This document shows positions 20,700 to 33,700 of a stretch of 64,000 bases of DNA, one piece after another. The notes below the pieces were generated by a model, which saw only the letters and a program-made list of their open reading frames with translations, was not told where the DNA came from and searched no databases. The stretch covers positions 83,766,400-83,830,399 of the forward strand of contig OY829328.1 in the NCBI GenBank assembly GCA_963691655.1, written 5' to 3'. How positions within the stretch are numbered: the first letter of the stretch is position 1; every line of letters starts with the position of its first letter. Source of the stretch: Toxonevra muliebris. Taxonomy: Eukaryota; Arthropoda; Insecta; Diptera; Pallopteridae. The position numbers and the translations under genes were made by a program.

Positions 20700-21660
20700 T
20701 TATAAAAAATATACTTTTTTGGGTTCTGAATAGAACTTTTAAAGTTTTGATCAAATCACGTGAAATTTAGGTGCCAATTGATGACAAAAGAATTTTGTGT
20801 TAGATTAAAATGCACAATTTCGGAAACAACTTTTATTCACACACTCTCTTTTAAGATTCTGATTGGGACCCAACGAAATCGCACTTAAATTTTGTCTAGG
20901 GTTCTGGGTCCAAACAGAATCTTGTATGTATATAAAAAAGAAAAATCGCAAAAAAAAAACAGAAAAAACTGATTACCGAACAGAAAACATAGCCGCAGCT
21001 TAAATGCTTTTCGTTCGTAAACGCTTCAATATCTTACCTTTACAATAATAACCGCTTCTCAAAAAGCGGACAACTGTGAATAAATTTGTACAGCACAAAT
21101 AAAGGAACAAAAAGGGAATAGAAAAAGGAAAAAGGAAGAAAACTAGCCACAAACATGAATTTATTGAATTTACATTTATTTCTTTTTTTTTCTTTTTTTT
21201 TGCGTAATTCAATTGAAAATTTGTTTGATTTTCTATTAAAAGAACCAAAGTTTGTTTGTTTTCAATTTTCGTCTTTTTGTTTTTTTTTTTTTTGATTTTT
21301 CTTCTCCTTTTTAAAATTGTTCTAAGCGCGTATTACATTTTTCCATCTACTTTTTATATTTTTTGAGGTTAAGTGAAATAATTTTTAGTCAAATATTATT
21401 TTCCATACACACTTGTATGTAAACGTGTGTAGTTGCCTTAAGGGTTTTCTATGTTTACACTGCAAATGCATAGCTGGAAATGATTTTATACAAGTAGAAA
21501 CGATTGCTGATTCTAAAATAACGATTTCATATTTAAATCGTATTTTTTTAATTTAAAACTTTAAATCGGGGAGTAGTTGAATAAAAATTTCACAGATAGG
21601 ATAGTAAAAACTTTAAAATATTTAGTTCGAAAATGAATAGGGGAAGTGTGAAAAGAGAAC
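20700..21660. other. Gene-free AT-rich stretch
   Basis: Poly-A/poly-T rich, with no recognised coding motif. Its right end meets the duplicated block carrying the Pro-rich gene. Confidence 0.5.
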
Positions 21661-21923
21661 ATGGCTTATGATCACAACTGAGTAATCTTTGGCGGTATTC
21701 AGAAAGTATTTAGAAGACTGAAACTAGTACGATTGAAATAAATCTGCTTAAAAAGGTCCAATGTCTCACTGGGATTATCTCACAACAGTAAATAACGAAA
21801 ATATTCTTAAATTTTTAACAAAGTCATATATTTCTCAATATTTTTAACATGATTTCTTTTAAAAAAAATTTTAAATGGCAGTCAGTATTCATGCCAAAAT
21901 TATAACAATCAGTTCATGTGAAC

Positions 21924-22404
21924 TTAAGCACGTTTTCTGAAGACACGACGACGTACAACCTTATAACGATAACCATCCTCGGCGGGTTGTTCGATTTCCT
22001 CGAGAGGTTCTGGGGCAGGTGCTACTGGAGCAGCTGGTGGAATGTAAGTGTTTACAGGTGCTGGCGCAGGAGCAATTGGTGCTGGTGCAGGAGCATGATG
22101 AGGTGCTGCTGGTGGTGGTGGAACATAAGTGTTCACTGGTGCGGGGGCAGGTTGTGGTGCTGGGGCAATGGGAGCGGGTGGAATATAGGAACGTTGTGGT
22201 TGTTGGGGAATTGGTTGTGGTGCTGGTGCAGGGGGAGCAGGTTGTGGATAATCATAACCAGCAGCACCACCGTTTAACTCTGAGACATCAGCGTAGGCGC
22301 AGGCCAAGAAGGTGACGGCAATGATAAGGAATTTCTGTGGAAAAAAAGAAGAAATTTAAATATTGGAATATTTAATCCTTTACAGATTTGTTTTAACTTA
22401 CCAT
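21924..22404 (-). CDS. Small secreted Pro/Ala-rich structural protein, copy A
   Basis: Two exons: the start codon alone (22404-22402) is exon 1; a 67-bp GT-AG intron (22401-22335) follows; exon 2 runs 22334-21924. The 137-residue product starts MKFLIIAVTFLACAYA, a clear signal peptide likely cut before DVSELNGG. The mature chain has GYDYPQP, Pro-Ala-Pro runs, two APVNTYxPP modules near residues 70-105, and a basic-aromatic end DGYRYKVVRRRVFRKRA. No chitin-binding R&R domain is present. Extracellular location and a cuticle, chorion or peritrophic-matrix type role are inferred from signal peptide, composition and Tyr-containing modules. It differs from copy B by one extra Pro, Gln/His in EEIExPAED, and Lys/His near the end. 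I recognise the style of protein, not a named gene. Confidence 0.9.
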
Positions 22405-22464
22405 TTTAATTTATTTGGTTGATTGGTTTTCTTAGTTTGTAGCTTGTTTGCCTGCTCTGTGAGA

Positions 22465-22515
22465 GTTTGACTGCGCTTCTGCTATTTTTAAAAATGTTTC
22501 GGGTTATTTATATGT
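22465..22515 (-). promoter_or_regulatory. Candidate core promoter of Pro-rich gene A
   Basis: Minus strand shows TATAAATA (22513-22506) and TTTAAAAATAG (22492-22482) upstream of an initiator-like CAGTC (22473-22469), about 65-110 bases before the start codon. The same sequence is kept unchanged in the second copy (26268-26312). Which TATA-like word is used cannot be told from spacing alone. Confidence 0.5.
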
Positions 22516-22849
22516 TGCGTTTGCTGATAATCATGAAATTTTCGCAGCATAAATAGAAACAGAAACACAAAAAATAAAAGACAAAACGAAGCAAAAAGAA
22601 TTTATATCTACTTAAAATTTATTTCTTAATAATTTAAGCTTTTTCTTTTGTTGTTGTCTCGTTTGAACGGATATGATCTTCAAGCAGAAACAAAGTGGCC
22701 ATAGTTCAATCAAACTAGATTTAAATGTGTTAATTGTTTGTTGTATTTGCTTATTTGTTAGCGGGCAAAGTTAGTATTTTTGATGTTGTTGTTGTTGTAA
22801 TAATTGATACGTACACTCAAAGCTAATATATCTGTAGTTTTTGAAATAT

Positions 22850-23960
22850 ACAATCACAAGCGGTTCGATCTAATTATTTGATAACTTAGACAACTCAAAC
22901 TCCAATATTTTTTGAGATATGCGACAATATTTCTTCACAATTTATGTATGCGATACTGGAAAATAGATATACCTAGATGCATTTATTAACTCATTTTGAT
23001 CTGGTGCCATGATTCAATTTTGAAAATTTTCGAAACACAATTTCTATATGTCTTCAATAAGAAGAAAAAAAATTATTTCTGAATTTTAGAGAGTGTAGCA
23101 AAATATTTGGATTACCCCGAGAAAATAAGGTCACCAGGTTTAAAAAAAATTTAAAATATTTCAACGCCACACCATGAGCAATAATTATTTCCTGGGCTGC
23201 AAAAAAACCAAACCGACAAAACACGTAAAAAAAAAAAGAGCTGGCGCTACGCGAGGCGTTCATCTTGCGTTCAATAAAGTCTTGAATCTCTAAGGCTACT
23301 GGGTTTACCATTTTGTCCGTTTAGGTTACGGAACGAGTACTACGTTCACGGATCAGACGATTCGGCCCCTAATTTCTGACATTGTACATAAGGACGCTTA
23401 TAGCAAAGGCATGGATTCTTTGATTTGCCCACTTGGTTTTAGAGGCTGATAACATTGAATGACAAATTTGATACCTTACGAAATCAAATCGGAGAAGAAT
23501 AACTTTCTAATGGTAATTCAGGTCGCTAATTCTGACTCTGTAGATAAATTTCTCTCTCACGTTTCATCACTAGCGGATCTAAAGGGGAAGAGTGTGAAAA
23601 GGATGTTTGATACCCTCATTGCGAAAAATCTTCTCTATCGTAAAGTAGGCAGTTGCTACAGAAATTAACCGTTGAAAAACAGAAACTTTGCTCCTTTGGA
23701 TTATATAAATGGTAAAAAAAGGATGGCAAAATAAGCATTGCACTTTTGGGTTAAGGTTTCCTAACATCCTAACTGGTTGATTCATACTTTATTACAGCAT
23801 GAAAACCCTTTGATTTATATTACCAAGAAACTTTTTTAAACGTGATACGAGGGGCTAACAGAAGTTCGCTTTCTTGACAATAGTGAATAAATTTTTGACA
23901 AATCAATTTCATATTCCATTTTAAGTTTAACTGAAAACTGAAAACCCAAAGCTACTAAGA
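22850..23960. other. Gene-free stretch between duplicates
   Basis: AT-rich, with no domain recognised in its open frames (for example 23054-23311). Slightly less AT-rich near 23330-23660, possibly old repeat sequence. Confidence 0.4.
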
Positions 23961-23974
23961 AAGAGTTGGCCGGA

Positions 23975-25010
23975 TCTGTCATCACAGCAAGAGATTCGAT
24001 TTGTCATTCTTTACGAATTTCGGCATAACCTTAAGCCTGTGGAAATATTTAATGAGTGCGAAATAACATATAAAGCTTGTGATCGTCTCGCAGTGGTTTC
24101 GGATTTTAGACCGGTCATTTTTTTTTATAGAGGACGAATCTAATGATTCATGGTCGCCCAAAATCTTCGACTGATGACGTAAGTGTGACTCTGGTGAAGT
24201 CCAAGATCGATGAAGATCCAAGATTGACCTAGAAAATTATTGCCGAAGAACTGGACCATGAATGTCATGGATGTATTGCGACTATTTAGAGATCATCTTG
24301 GATACACGAAGAAATCAACACGATGGATACCTCGAATTTTAAATGACGCTCGAACGCGTGTGCGTTTTGCCCAAGATTTTCTTCAAAAATTTAAGAATGA
24401 AAAGTCCTGGACCTTCAATAAAATTGTAACAGATGATGAAACTTAGTTCTTCAAGTACTGTGTGACCCGGGAACCGAGTAACAGTCGATGATATGGATCA
24501 CAGAAGGTGCTAATCCACTCATTAAAGCCACGCAGCAAAAGTCATCAGAAAAAGCAGTGATGCCAATTTATTTCACCAGAGAAAAAATTGTAGCTGCTAT
24601 TCCTCTAAAAACCAGACAAACGGAAACTGCTAAATGGTATACTGAAATCAGCTTACCACAAGCTTTCGAAAACTTGTTGGGAAACCAGAAAAAACTGAAC
24701 TGCGTTGCTACTTTTTGCATCACGATAACGCCTCAGCTTACACAGCTGAAAAAAAACAAACAACTTGATTGCGTTCTAAGGGATTGAAGAAATACGTTCC
24801 ACATCATATTCCCCGGACCTAGTGCCGCGTGTTTACTGATTGTTTCCAAAAATAAAAATAAAAATTGAAAGGAAAGGTCTTTGGCAATAATACATAAAGA
24901 GACAATGCAGTTAAAGTCGAAGTTTCGGACATAAAAAAAGAGGACTGTTTTTCGAAGTGGATCTACCGGTTTCAAAAATGTATAGAAATTAATCGAAAAT
25001 ATGCTGAAAA
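23975..25010 (+). pseudogene. mariner transposase relic between the duplicated genes
   Basis: Plus-strand fragments in shifting frames: RFVILYEFRHNLKPVEIF (N-terminal helix-turn-helix), VTLVKSKIDEDPRLT..KIIAEELD, DHLGYTKKSTRWIPRILNDA, the first catalytic block IVTDDET, then REKIVAAIPLKTRQTETAKW, HHDNASAYTA near 24715 (second Asp, visible in another frame), SPDLV (third Asp lost) and a C-terminus FKNV. Matches the DD34D mariner layout. Stops and at least four frameshifts make it non-functional. A different subfamily from the relic at 14877-15715. Confidence 0.85.
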
Positions 25011-25477
25011 ATTTAAAAACGATAAAAAGTTAAGGAATTAAAATTGTTTTTGCCGATTTCCTTATAGACAACTGCACGAACTTTTGTTAATCCCCCCGTA
25101 TACTACCAAATATCAATGAGAGAATTTTTGAAAATTGCTCAAATTGTTGGCTAGAGAAGAAGAAAGGGAATCCCTTAGAAGTAGTCATTGAAGGAAAATT
25201 TCGAAAAAAAATTTAATTCCTACGAAATTTTGTTTCCGATGGTCAATTAATCAAAATTTTATTCCAACTGTCTCTACAGTGTTTAAGCCTAATTGTATTC
25301 TCTTCAGCTCCTTCTGTAAAACATAATGAAATAAATATAGTTAACATTGTTTTGCACTTACATTGACTCCGAATCAGTTTCAAAATTAACGCCATGCAGA
25401 GTTAATTAGAAGGATTGTGAAAGCAATCTATTTGGTAGTGTAATTAGCCTTCATGGGCTAAGCAACTCAAAACATAA

Positions 25478-26630
25478 TGATTTATGATCACAACTGAGTA
25501 ATCCTTTTACTGCTGCAGAAAACACAGTGGATTAAGACCACTGAAACAAGTACGATTGAAATAACTCTGATTAAAAAGGTCCAATGTCCTACTGGGATTA
25601 TCTTCAGCAACAGTAAATAACTAAGAGATTCTTAAATTTTTAACAAAGTCATATATTTCTCAATATTTTTAACATGATTTATGCCAAAGATATAACAACC
25701 AGCTCTAATCAGTACATGTGAACTTAAGCACGATGTCTGAAGACACGACGACGTACAACCTTATAACGATAACCATCCTCGGCGGGATGTTCGATTTCCT
25801 CGAGAGGTTCTGGGGCAGGTGCTACTGGAGCAGCTGGTGGAATGTAAGTGTTTACAGGTGCTGGTGCAGGAGCAATTGGTGCTGGTGCAGGAGCATGATG
25901 AGGTGCTGCTGGTGGTGGAACATAAGTGTTCACTGGTGCGGGAGCAGGTTGTGGTGCTGGGGCAATGGGAGCGGGTGGAATATAGGAACGTTGTGGTTGT
26001 TGGGGAATTGGTTGTGGTGCTGGTGCAGGGGGAGCAGGTTGTGGATAATCATAACCAGCAGCACCACCGTTTAACTCTGAGACATCAGCATAGGCGCAGG
26101 CCAAGAAGGTGACGGCAATGATAAGGAATTTCTGTGGAAAAAAAAGAAGGAATTTAATTATTGGAATATTTAAACCTTTACAGATTTGTTTTAACTTACC
26201 ATTTTAATTTATTTGGTTGATTGGTTTTCTTAGTTTGTAGCTTGTTTGCCTGCTCTGTGAGAGTTTGACTGCGCTTCTGCTATTTTTAAAAATGTTTCGG
26301 GTTATTTATATGTTGCGTTTGCTGATAATCATGAAATTTTCGCAGCATAAATAGAAACAGAAACACAAAAAATAAAAGACAAAACGAAACGAAAAGAATT
26401 TATATCTACTTAAAATTTATTTCTTAATAATCTTTTTCTTTTGTTGTTGCCTCGTTTGAACGAAAATGATCTTCATACAAACAAAGCGGCCATAGTTCAA
26501 TCAAACTAGATTTAAATGTTTAATTGTTATTTGTTTGCGGGCATTGTTAGTATTTTTGGTGTTGTTGTAATTATTGGTTGGTACACTCAAAGTAAATATA
26601 TCTGTAGTCTTTGAAATATACGCTAACATG
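25478..26630. repeat. Duplicated block, copy B
   Basis: Direct-orientation partner of 21661-22850 (see there). The 2.6 kb between copies is unique to the interval and carries a mariner relic. Confidence 0.9.
25724..26202 (-). CDS. Small secreted Pro/Ala-rich structural protein, copy B
   Basis: Exon 1 is the start codon only (26202-26200); a 68-bp intron (26199-26132), then exon 2 26131-25724. Product 136 residues with the same signal peptide (MKFLIIAVTFLACAYA), APVNTYVPP/APVNTYIPP modules and C-terminal DGYRYKVVRRRVFRHRA. Near-identity of protein, intron and promoter to copy A indicates a recent tandem duplication or ongoing gene conversion. Same expression as copy A is expected because the core promoter is shared. 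Both genes read the same way, about 3.3 kb apart. Confidence 0.9.
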
Positions 26631-27480
26631 CGATTTTATTGCTTAACCCAAATATGCCGAGTGTCTTATATCTAGTACAGCAACAGAAACTTTTGATTTT
26701 CATTTAATTTAAATCAAATATTTCTTAAATGAACTACATATAGAACATTCAGCATATCTTAAGTTAAGTTATCATTTCTAGATTGATTAATTTTAGTAAG
26801 AAGAAGAAAATTCTTTTACATCGAAAATCACTTAGGGTCACTTAGGGTCGCTGAAAATCAAAACATCGAAGTCCGACTTTTATTAAGAAAATAATCCATG
26901 AAAAACAAACAGTTTTCTTGTTGCTGAACTTAAATTTACCTTGAAATTCAATTGAGTATTTGGAAGAACGTTAAACTTGTCTTGAAAAAGATTGTTTATT
27001 GGTTTATTCGCTAGTAGGTCAGTCTGAAGCTAACTCAACTGTGCATCTACTTATCAGAGAAGGTCTGTTCTAATTCTTGCGGAGTTTCGAATTCTATATT
27101 GAGTTGAAGCTTTTTCTCCTCCACCCAATTGTGTCTTCAATCTGCTCTAGTTGAGAAACTGCTGAATTCGTTTTTTCCGAAGTTTTGTTCAGAAAAAGTT
27201 AATCTGAAATCACTACATATTTTTTTTTAGATCAAATAATATTATTGTAAAATCAAATTAATATTTTTTGATATCAAAATTACAATTTCTGAATATGTTT
27301 ACGATTTTTGATTTTAAAATGATACATTCTGAATTAATGTGAGTAGAGTTGGCAATTCGAAATTCCAACATAATAAATTACTCGGTCGAAATTTCCAATA
27401 AAACAGTTTAAAAAGAAAATCTACAACGATTACTGTAATGCCTCGAAATTCTTATGTGATAGAAAAATCGTATTCTTAGC
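26630..27480. other. Gene-free AT-rich stretch
   Basis: No coding motif or recognised repeat; holds short duplicated words only (CACTTAGGGTCACTTAGGGT near 26830). Confidence 0.5.
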
Positions 27481-27483
27481 ACA

Positions 27484-27745
27484 AAATTACTTAGAAATTT
27501 CCCCGCCATTTTGTTAGTCTCACTGCACTAACAATGCCGAAACGTTTAAGGCGAATTCGCTCTCATAAATTGAGAGCGTAAAATGTTCTTACAAAAGAAT
27601 GAAAAGAGAGTGCAGCACTCTCTTTTCATTTTTTTTTATATGAAGCTCTTGCGCTCTCAATTTAAGAGAGCGAATTTGCCTCTAGCTTTTACGTATTGTT
27701 TGTGCAGTGAGACAAAGAAAATGGCGGGAAAATTTCTAAATAATT
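27484..27745. mobile_element. Palindromic MITE (~262 bp)
   Basis: The left half (TTAGAAATTTCCCCGCCATT, CTCACTGCAC, GGCGAATTCGCTCTC, AAATTGAGAGCG) is repeated in inverse in the right half to the outermost bases. In the middle a 15-bp-arm palindrome AATGAAAAGAGAGTG / CACTCTCTTTTCATT surrounds CAG (27599-27631). No coding capacity. Related half-copies lie near 51157-51320. Confidence 0.85.
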
Positions 27746-27749
27746 ATGT

Positions 27750-30700
27750 ATTGTGATCTGCACTCATAAAGAGTTTTTGTTTAACCCAAAGTTAAATTGG
27801 ATTTGGGATTTCTTAAACTCAATTTTCCCATAAATTAACCCTCAAAGACTTAAATATTTCCATTTTAAGTAACATTTCTCAATGGTTATATTAAAAGCAA
27901 GCCAAACATTGCCATATAAAAGTTATTAACTTCTTCAGTCATAGCCTTGCAAATGCTGTAGGTTCACATTGTATTGATATATAAACTAATTGTATTTATG
28001 TTTTAGTTTGTGGGCTTTATAAAACATAAACATAAAAAAAAATTCAATTTGAAATGCCATAAAAACCAAATCATTTGTAATTTATCGTTTCAGTGAATGT
28101 TAAGAAGCTCCCAGCTTGAGCACAGCTAGTGGCTAACATTATTTGCATAAATAGTAAATCGGTTTTAAATTTATCCCAATACTTCCGTTTAGGCAAATTA
28201 TTCCAAGCTATTCATAGATTTGTTTTAGTTTAGGTTTCGCGGCTATTAAAAATTGAATGCATGAAATTTGCATGAATTATGAAGATGAGTGCTGATAATG
28301 AGTAATGATGATTATTCGTTACTTTTGTTGTTGCTTATAACTACTTGGGCACATTGATATTTTTGTTTCTTATTATTTTTCTTATATTTAATAATTAAAA
28401 ATTTACATGCTTTGGTATTGTTGAAATTTTTTTTTAATGATTTTTTGTTTTGCTTTTGATTTAGTGTTTTTGGTTTTGATATTGTGTTTTTGCTCTTGCC
28501 AAGTTGTTAACTTTATACTTGTGAATTATAGCCGTTTAGGCGTCAGTTTAATTGACTTTTCATATTTATATTTTTGTTGACCATGACTTTGAAAATTTTT
28601 CGTGTATCTTCTTATGTTTTCGTGATTGTTTTATTTGTTTGTTTGTTTGTTTGTATGTTTCAGATAACTAACTGCTATAAGTTTTATTGTTCTTTAAGGT
28701 TTTTTGGCAGTTTGTGGTTATTTGTTGTGGCTGTTACTAGTCGATAGTTATGGAATTAAGCGATGATTTGTGAAGTGATCTATGTTGATCTTTTGAAGGC
28801 TTAGTTCAATCAACAAATTCTCGTTCGTAGTTTGTTTTTAATTTCAGCAATACTGTTGCTATTCAACTACTTGGATGGGTACCTTCTTTATTTATGTCTG
28901 TACTAATTACACTATGAAGCAAAAATTTACTTTTCTCGTACAGATAGGAATTTAAGAAATGTTCTAGATTAATTTTTTGTTATTGATCATGTGGCTGTTT
29001 TTTTTTTGTTTGTTTTTTAGGCTCAAGCTAAAAAGTACTGAAGACTAAAAAGTAAAGAAAATATCAAATGAAGGGAAAGAGACTGGTGGGATCGTTAGTG
29101 TAGGAGTAAAACGAATAAAGGAACAAAAAAAAAAAAATAATTTTTACAAGGAAAATCTGTAGTTTGCAGCAGTTGTGAGGAATACTTTCGCTGATAAAAA
29201 TTTCTCAATTGATTGTGAACAAGTCCAAAAAATTATTATACTGAACATGTTAAAAAATTCTTGTTAAAATCGTCAAAATGAAGACAAAGAGAGCTAGTGG
29301 GGTCAGTAGAGTAAACTTCAAATAGAATAACTTTATTTCAGACATCAAATAATAATATTTTGAAATAAGATTTGAGGCTACTAGTTCAAGTGTTCTCCAA
29401 ACCAAAGCACTACGTATTTCAGAGATACATAGTTCTTTTCTCTGTCGCTCCGGTTGTTATTCACCTGATCAAATTTAAAGTGAACGCTTACTTTTCTCTC
29501 TTATGTCTTTCTCTTTCCTATTCAACATATTGATTAGTATTTATGGGGCTGTGTTGCCTTCTTGTTGGATTGCCTGGAATTCCCATTTAGGCTTTAATTA
29601 ATCTATAGTTCACTTATCAGGCATTGAAGCCCCATTTACAATAGAGCGAGAATGCGAGGCGATGTTCCAAAGCGTCACATCGATAAATTTTCATTCAATG
29701 TGCGCATATACAATGAAGCGAGGCGAGCTCTCGTCTCGCCAGTGAATTTAAAAAATTTGTAAAAAAGTTGCGAGCGTAAAGCGATGTTGATACAAGTAAA
29801 GTGGCTATATGAGCTATATCACTGTATTAAATACATTAAACTAAAACTGAGGAAAAACTGAATAATATTGCAACAATTTTTGAACTAATAAATAATCTTT
29901 CTCACTATATTTTCCTGAGAATAACTTAATTTTAAAATATATACACTATTTTTGAAAAAGAATGATGGCAACTTTACATGAAGTGAAATCATTTTAAACA
30001 GCTCTTTCATGTTTCATTTCTTTTCTTGTTTTATTAATCGCGTCTCGCTTGATAGTAAATTGAACAATGAGAATAGCGACGAGCGCTCTCGTTTCCGAAA
30101 TCGACTTCGAAACTCTCTTCGCGACCTCGCTCCATTTTATGTTAAATGATATTTGATATGTTCGATTTACCGTTCTCTGCGCGCTCCCCCTCTCTCTCCC
30201 TCTTTGGCTCTCTGTATGCTTCATCTTAGTTGATGTTTTTGTACTCGTCATGCTTTTAATGACATGTTTCCTAATAGGTGTCTGTAGTATAGTAGTTTTT
30301 CATCCAGATTTTTACAGTTACTACAGCAAAAAAGAGAAGGAGACGGCAGAGGAGAAAGAACTGAAATAAAAAATGTGAAATATAACGAAGGGGGGAAGAT
30401 AGAGAGCTATGTGAAAAGAAAGAGAGAAATTAGTTGCTCATTTTCGCCTGTGTAGAAAACTTAATATTTTATATATCGTTTCAATGATTTCCACGTTCAT
30501 AAAAACTAAAACACGATATCTACTCGCCATGTTACAGATTTTCAACGAACGTTATGACCTTTTAAGCACTATCCTCTAACTTTGCTAGGTATCTAAGTAA
30601 CCTTGTACGACGAAAATAACTTACCTTGGGAAGATCCTAGATTCTCTCACACACAGATATTTAGCCAAGGGGTTGACTATCAAATAAATTAATGAGCCAT

Positions 30701-33700
30701 TAAATAACTCAACATTCAGCAAGACTAACGATTTCTATAAATCACTATAATCGTGAATTAACAACCACAACAAAAACAACATAAAACTCTCCCTATAAAA
30801 AGATCCACAAATGTTTCCAAAAATGAATTTTCTGCCAAATGATATAACAAAGATTTCGCAAAAGTACCTAAATTTTCAAATGAATATCATATGTACATAG
30901 AAAATTACATTTTGTAGAGAAATCAAGTGGCAGCATAAACAGTAGCAACAACAACAACTGGAAAACACTAAAAAATTGTCTTCACTATAAACTGTTCACA
31001 ACAAGATGCAACAACAACAACAGTAACTGCAAATGCAATAATAAAAATTATATGGAAGGAAGAGAGCGGGAGAGTAAAACTAAGAGAGGTTTATTTGCTA
31101 TATATAGTATTGGGAAACAAGAGAGAGAGAGAGAGAAGTTAACTGAGAAAGCATAAAGCCACCAACAAAGGCAACACTGATTTATGATGCCAAAGAGTAA
31201 AAACAACAACAACAAATTATATGTATGCATAAAAACAACAAAACTAGAAATTGCAATATGGCAGCATATAAAATGAAGAAAAATGGAAACAAATTGCAGA
31301 AAAAAATCTAAATCTATTCCAACCAACTACAAATATACAATATATTGAAATAGTGCATTTAATATCGCATTTTCTCAATAACAAATATACATTATTCGCG
31401 ATTTTGTATAACACACACACACGCACATATATATACCTCAACGCCTGCAGTACTCCACTTACATGTTTTAGCAGAGCTTATCTTGCTTCACCCTTGCTAT
31501 GGCACTCAACCATGCCAAATTCAACTCAACCAAACTCCAAATAAACCCTTTCAACCTTAACCCATTCCATGTTCTTTTTCTTGGATACATTTAAATCTAT
31601 AGCCAAAATGTAAAACGATTTACTTTATGATTTCTGCAGTGATTTGCATAAGTTTTATTATTGTTATTGTTGTTTGCTGATGTCTTAAAATAAAACATAA
31701 CTATGGTACATATATGTACATATGCAATATTGCATAGTAGAGTATAGCAAATTACCCGCTGCTACCCGTAAACCAGCTTGAAAGCAATTTAGCAACATAT
31801 ATAGAAGAATATGTCTTCAACTCTTGTTGGCATTTGTGCGCTTTTGTTTTATTATAATCTCTTTTGTGTGTGTGTGTGTGTGTGTGCTTTCTTCTTGTTA
31901 CTAGTAGTTTATAGCTTTTATTTTTGTGTGGGCATAAAAAAAATAATGTATAAATCTTTTTTATATTTTCTTCAGTTTTATTTAATTTTTTTTTCTTTTT
32001 TTCTTGGCGTAGTAAATTGCCTTGTGTTGCATTTTCTTGTTCTACTTCTTCAGTGATGTTGTTGCTGCTATTGTTATTGTTGTTATTGTTTTAATACGGC
32101 AAAGGCTTAAATTTAGTCCTACCAATAGCAGCAAATGTATGCAGTATGAATTTTTATGTAATTTTTTCTTGATAATAAATATGTTTGAGAGAAAATCTTT
32201 TTTATGTGAAGTAATTTCAGGGCTCCCCAAGTTCGCATCAACAGAAAAATCTCATGCATACATAAATTTCTACACATGCACAGGCGTTTCATAGTATGCA
32301 TGACAACCCAGAAATAAAACGAGATGCAACTGGACTTAGTGTTTGGATTAATAGTTTTAGAACCTGTTAATTTCGATCAGGAAGTTTGACGGAAGAATTA
32401 AAAAGGTTTTGGTTATAATTTTGCCACAGTTGGAGGGTTTTTTGAACTAGTTTTTTAATACCGAACTCTTAACAGACAAGGGAGTCAAAAGAGAGGCATA
32501 AAAATCCTTAAGGCGTGTAATCAGTTGCTTGACTGTGATTTTTACTAGCATCATACAGAGCATCAAGTGCCTTTTCCAATAAATAACTTCAATAATAGAT
32601 AAAAATAACTATCACATGGCTCCTTCTGAGCACAATGAACCAGTGGACTGAGTGATATGAGAGCCTTTTACTCCTCGAAACCACTTTCAAAAAATAATCA
32701 CTCCACAGTAGAGGTTACCATTGATTTAAATTTAATTAAATAAGTTTTTTATCTGGGAAAAATATTTTCCTTATTTTTTTTTAATATTTTACTACCTATA
32801 ATCCTCTCGGGTAATGCGCTTTTTCCATTCCAATTTTAAGTTTGGGAAAACTTAATTTTCCACCAATTAGTTTTTCATATGTGGTCGCAGCATATTGCAA
32901 AATTCTTTATGTATGAAATATTTTTGCTTTTGCTGTTGGTTTTTAGTATACTTACTTTGTCCGTCACCGCCTCATTTTATTTATATACCCAAATATGAAT
33001 TTGGATAAATGCACATACAAGTCTATTTCTGAGTGAGACCATGAAGATATTTACATAGTCTCCCTTTGAATTTTTTTAGTTATTCTAAATATTAATGGAT
33101 TTTATAATAACTACCCACATTCTCTAAACAAAAAAAAATCAAGATAGTGTTGGTTTACTTAACTGATCTATTAATGAACATTTCCTCTCAACACTCAAAG
33201 AGCACAGGGCTCCGAAATTCGGGTTCGAGACTTTAGAATCAAACTAGTAGTTATCCATGTAGATTTTGGCGCTGAATATGAATCTTATTGTGATAGAAAA
33301 GTTCTACCAGACTAAGTCTCACAACCTGCATGAAAATTACACTTTTGATTCTTGCATCTGTAAAAACACAGACTGATATAATCCGAAATTCAAAAAATTA
33401 AAAATTTTCCGCTTTCCTACTCCATACTCGGTGAAAGATAACTTCATCATTCTTAGACCATATTACATTTTTCCCGCATTCTACTGAAGAAATTTCCAAA
33501 AGAATGGAATTTCAAAAACTTGAAAGATAGTTTCATACTAAAGCCACAAGCTACTACAGTCAACAAAATCATTAGACAAACATAATAAAAAGATAAATAC
33601 TATAAAAACCTTACCATACTAACATTTTCTTGTGACTGTATGCAAAATAGTTGTATAGTCTACGGTATGAGCAAACAATGCAATTACATGAATTCGCCGG

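Larger units (their letters stand above)
21661..22850. repeat. Duplicated block, copy A
   Basis: About 1.2 kb matching 25478-26630: 3' flank (CACAACTGAGTAATC, AAAGGTCCAATGTC, AAAGTCATATATTTCTC), the whole gene with its intron, the promoter, and upstream sequence to TATATCTGTAGT.TTTGAAA. Small indels accumulate in non-coding parts while coding differences are few. Confidence 0.9.

Noticed and set aside
21918..22315. Plus-strand Trp/Gly/Val-rich open frames over the Pro-rich gene (and the same at 25718-26112)
   Set aside because: Antisense shadows of the GC-rich coding repeat; the minus strand has signal peptide, intron and promoter.
29625..30270. MITE with GCGAG-rich ends
   Set aside because: Only short scattered GCGAG words pair; ends and duplications could not be defined.
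30600..30660. Exon suggested by a minus-strand donor CCCAAG/GTAAGTTATT
   Set aside because: No open coding frame or acceptor could be linked; one good donor is expected by chance.
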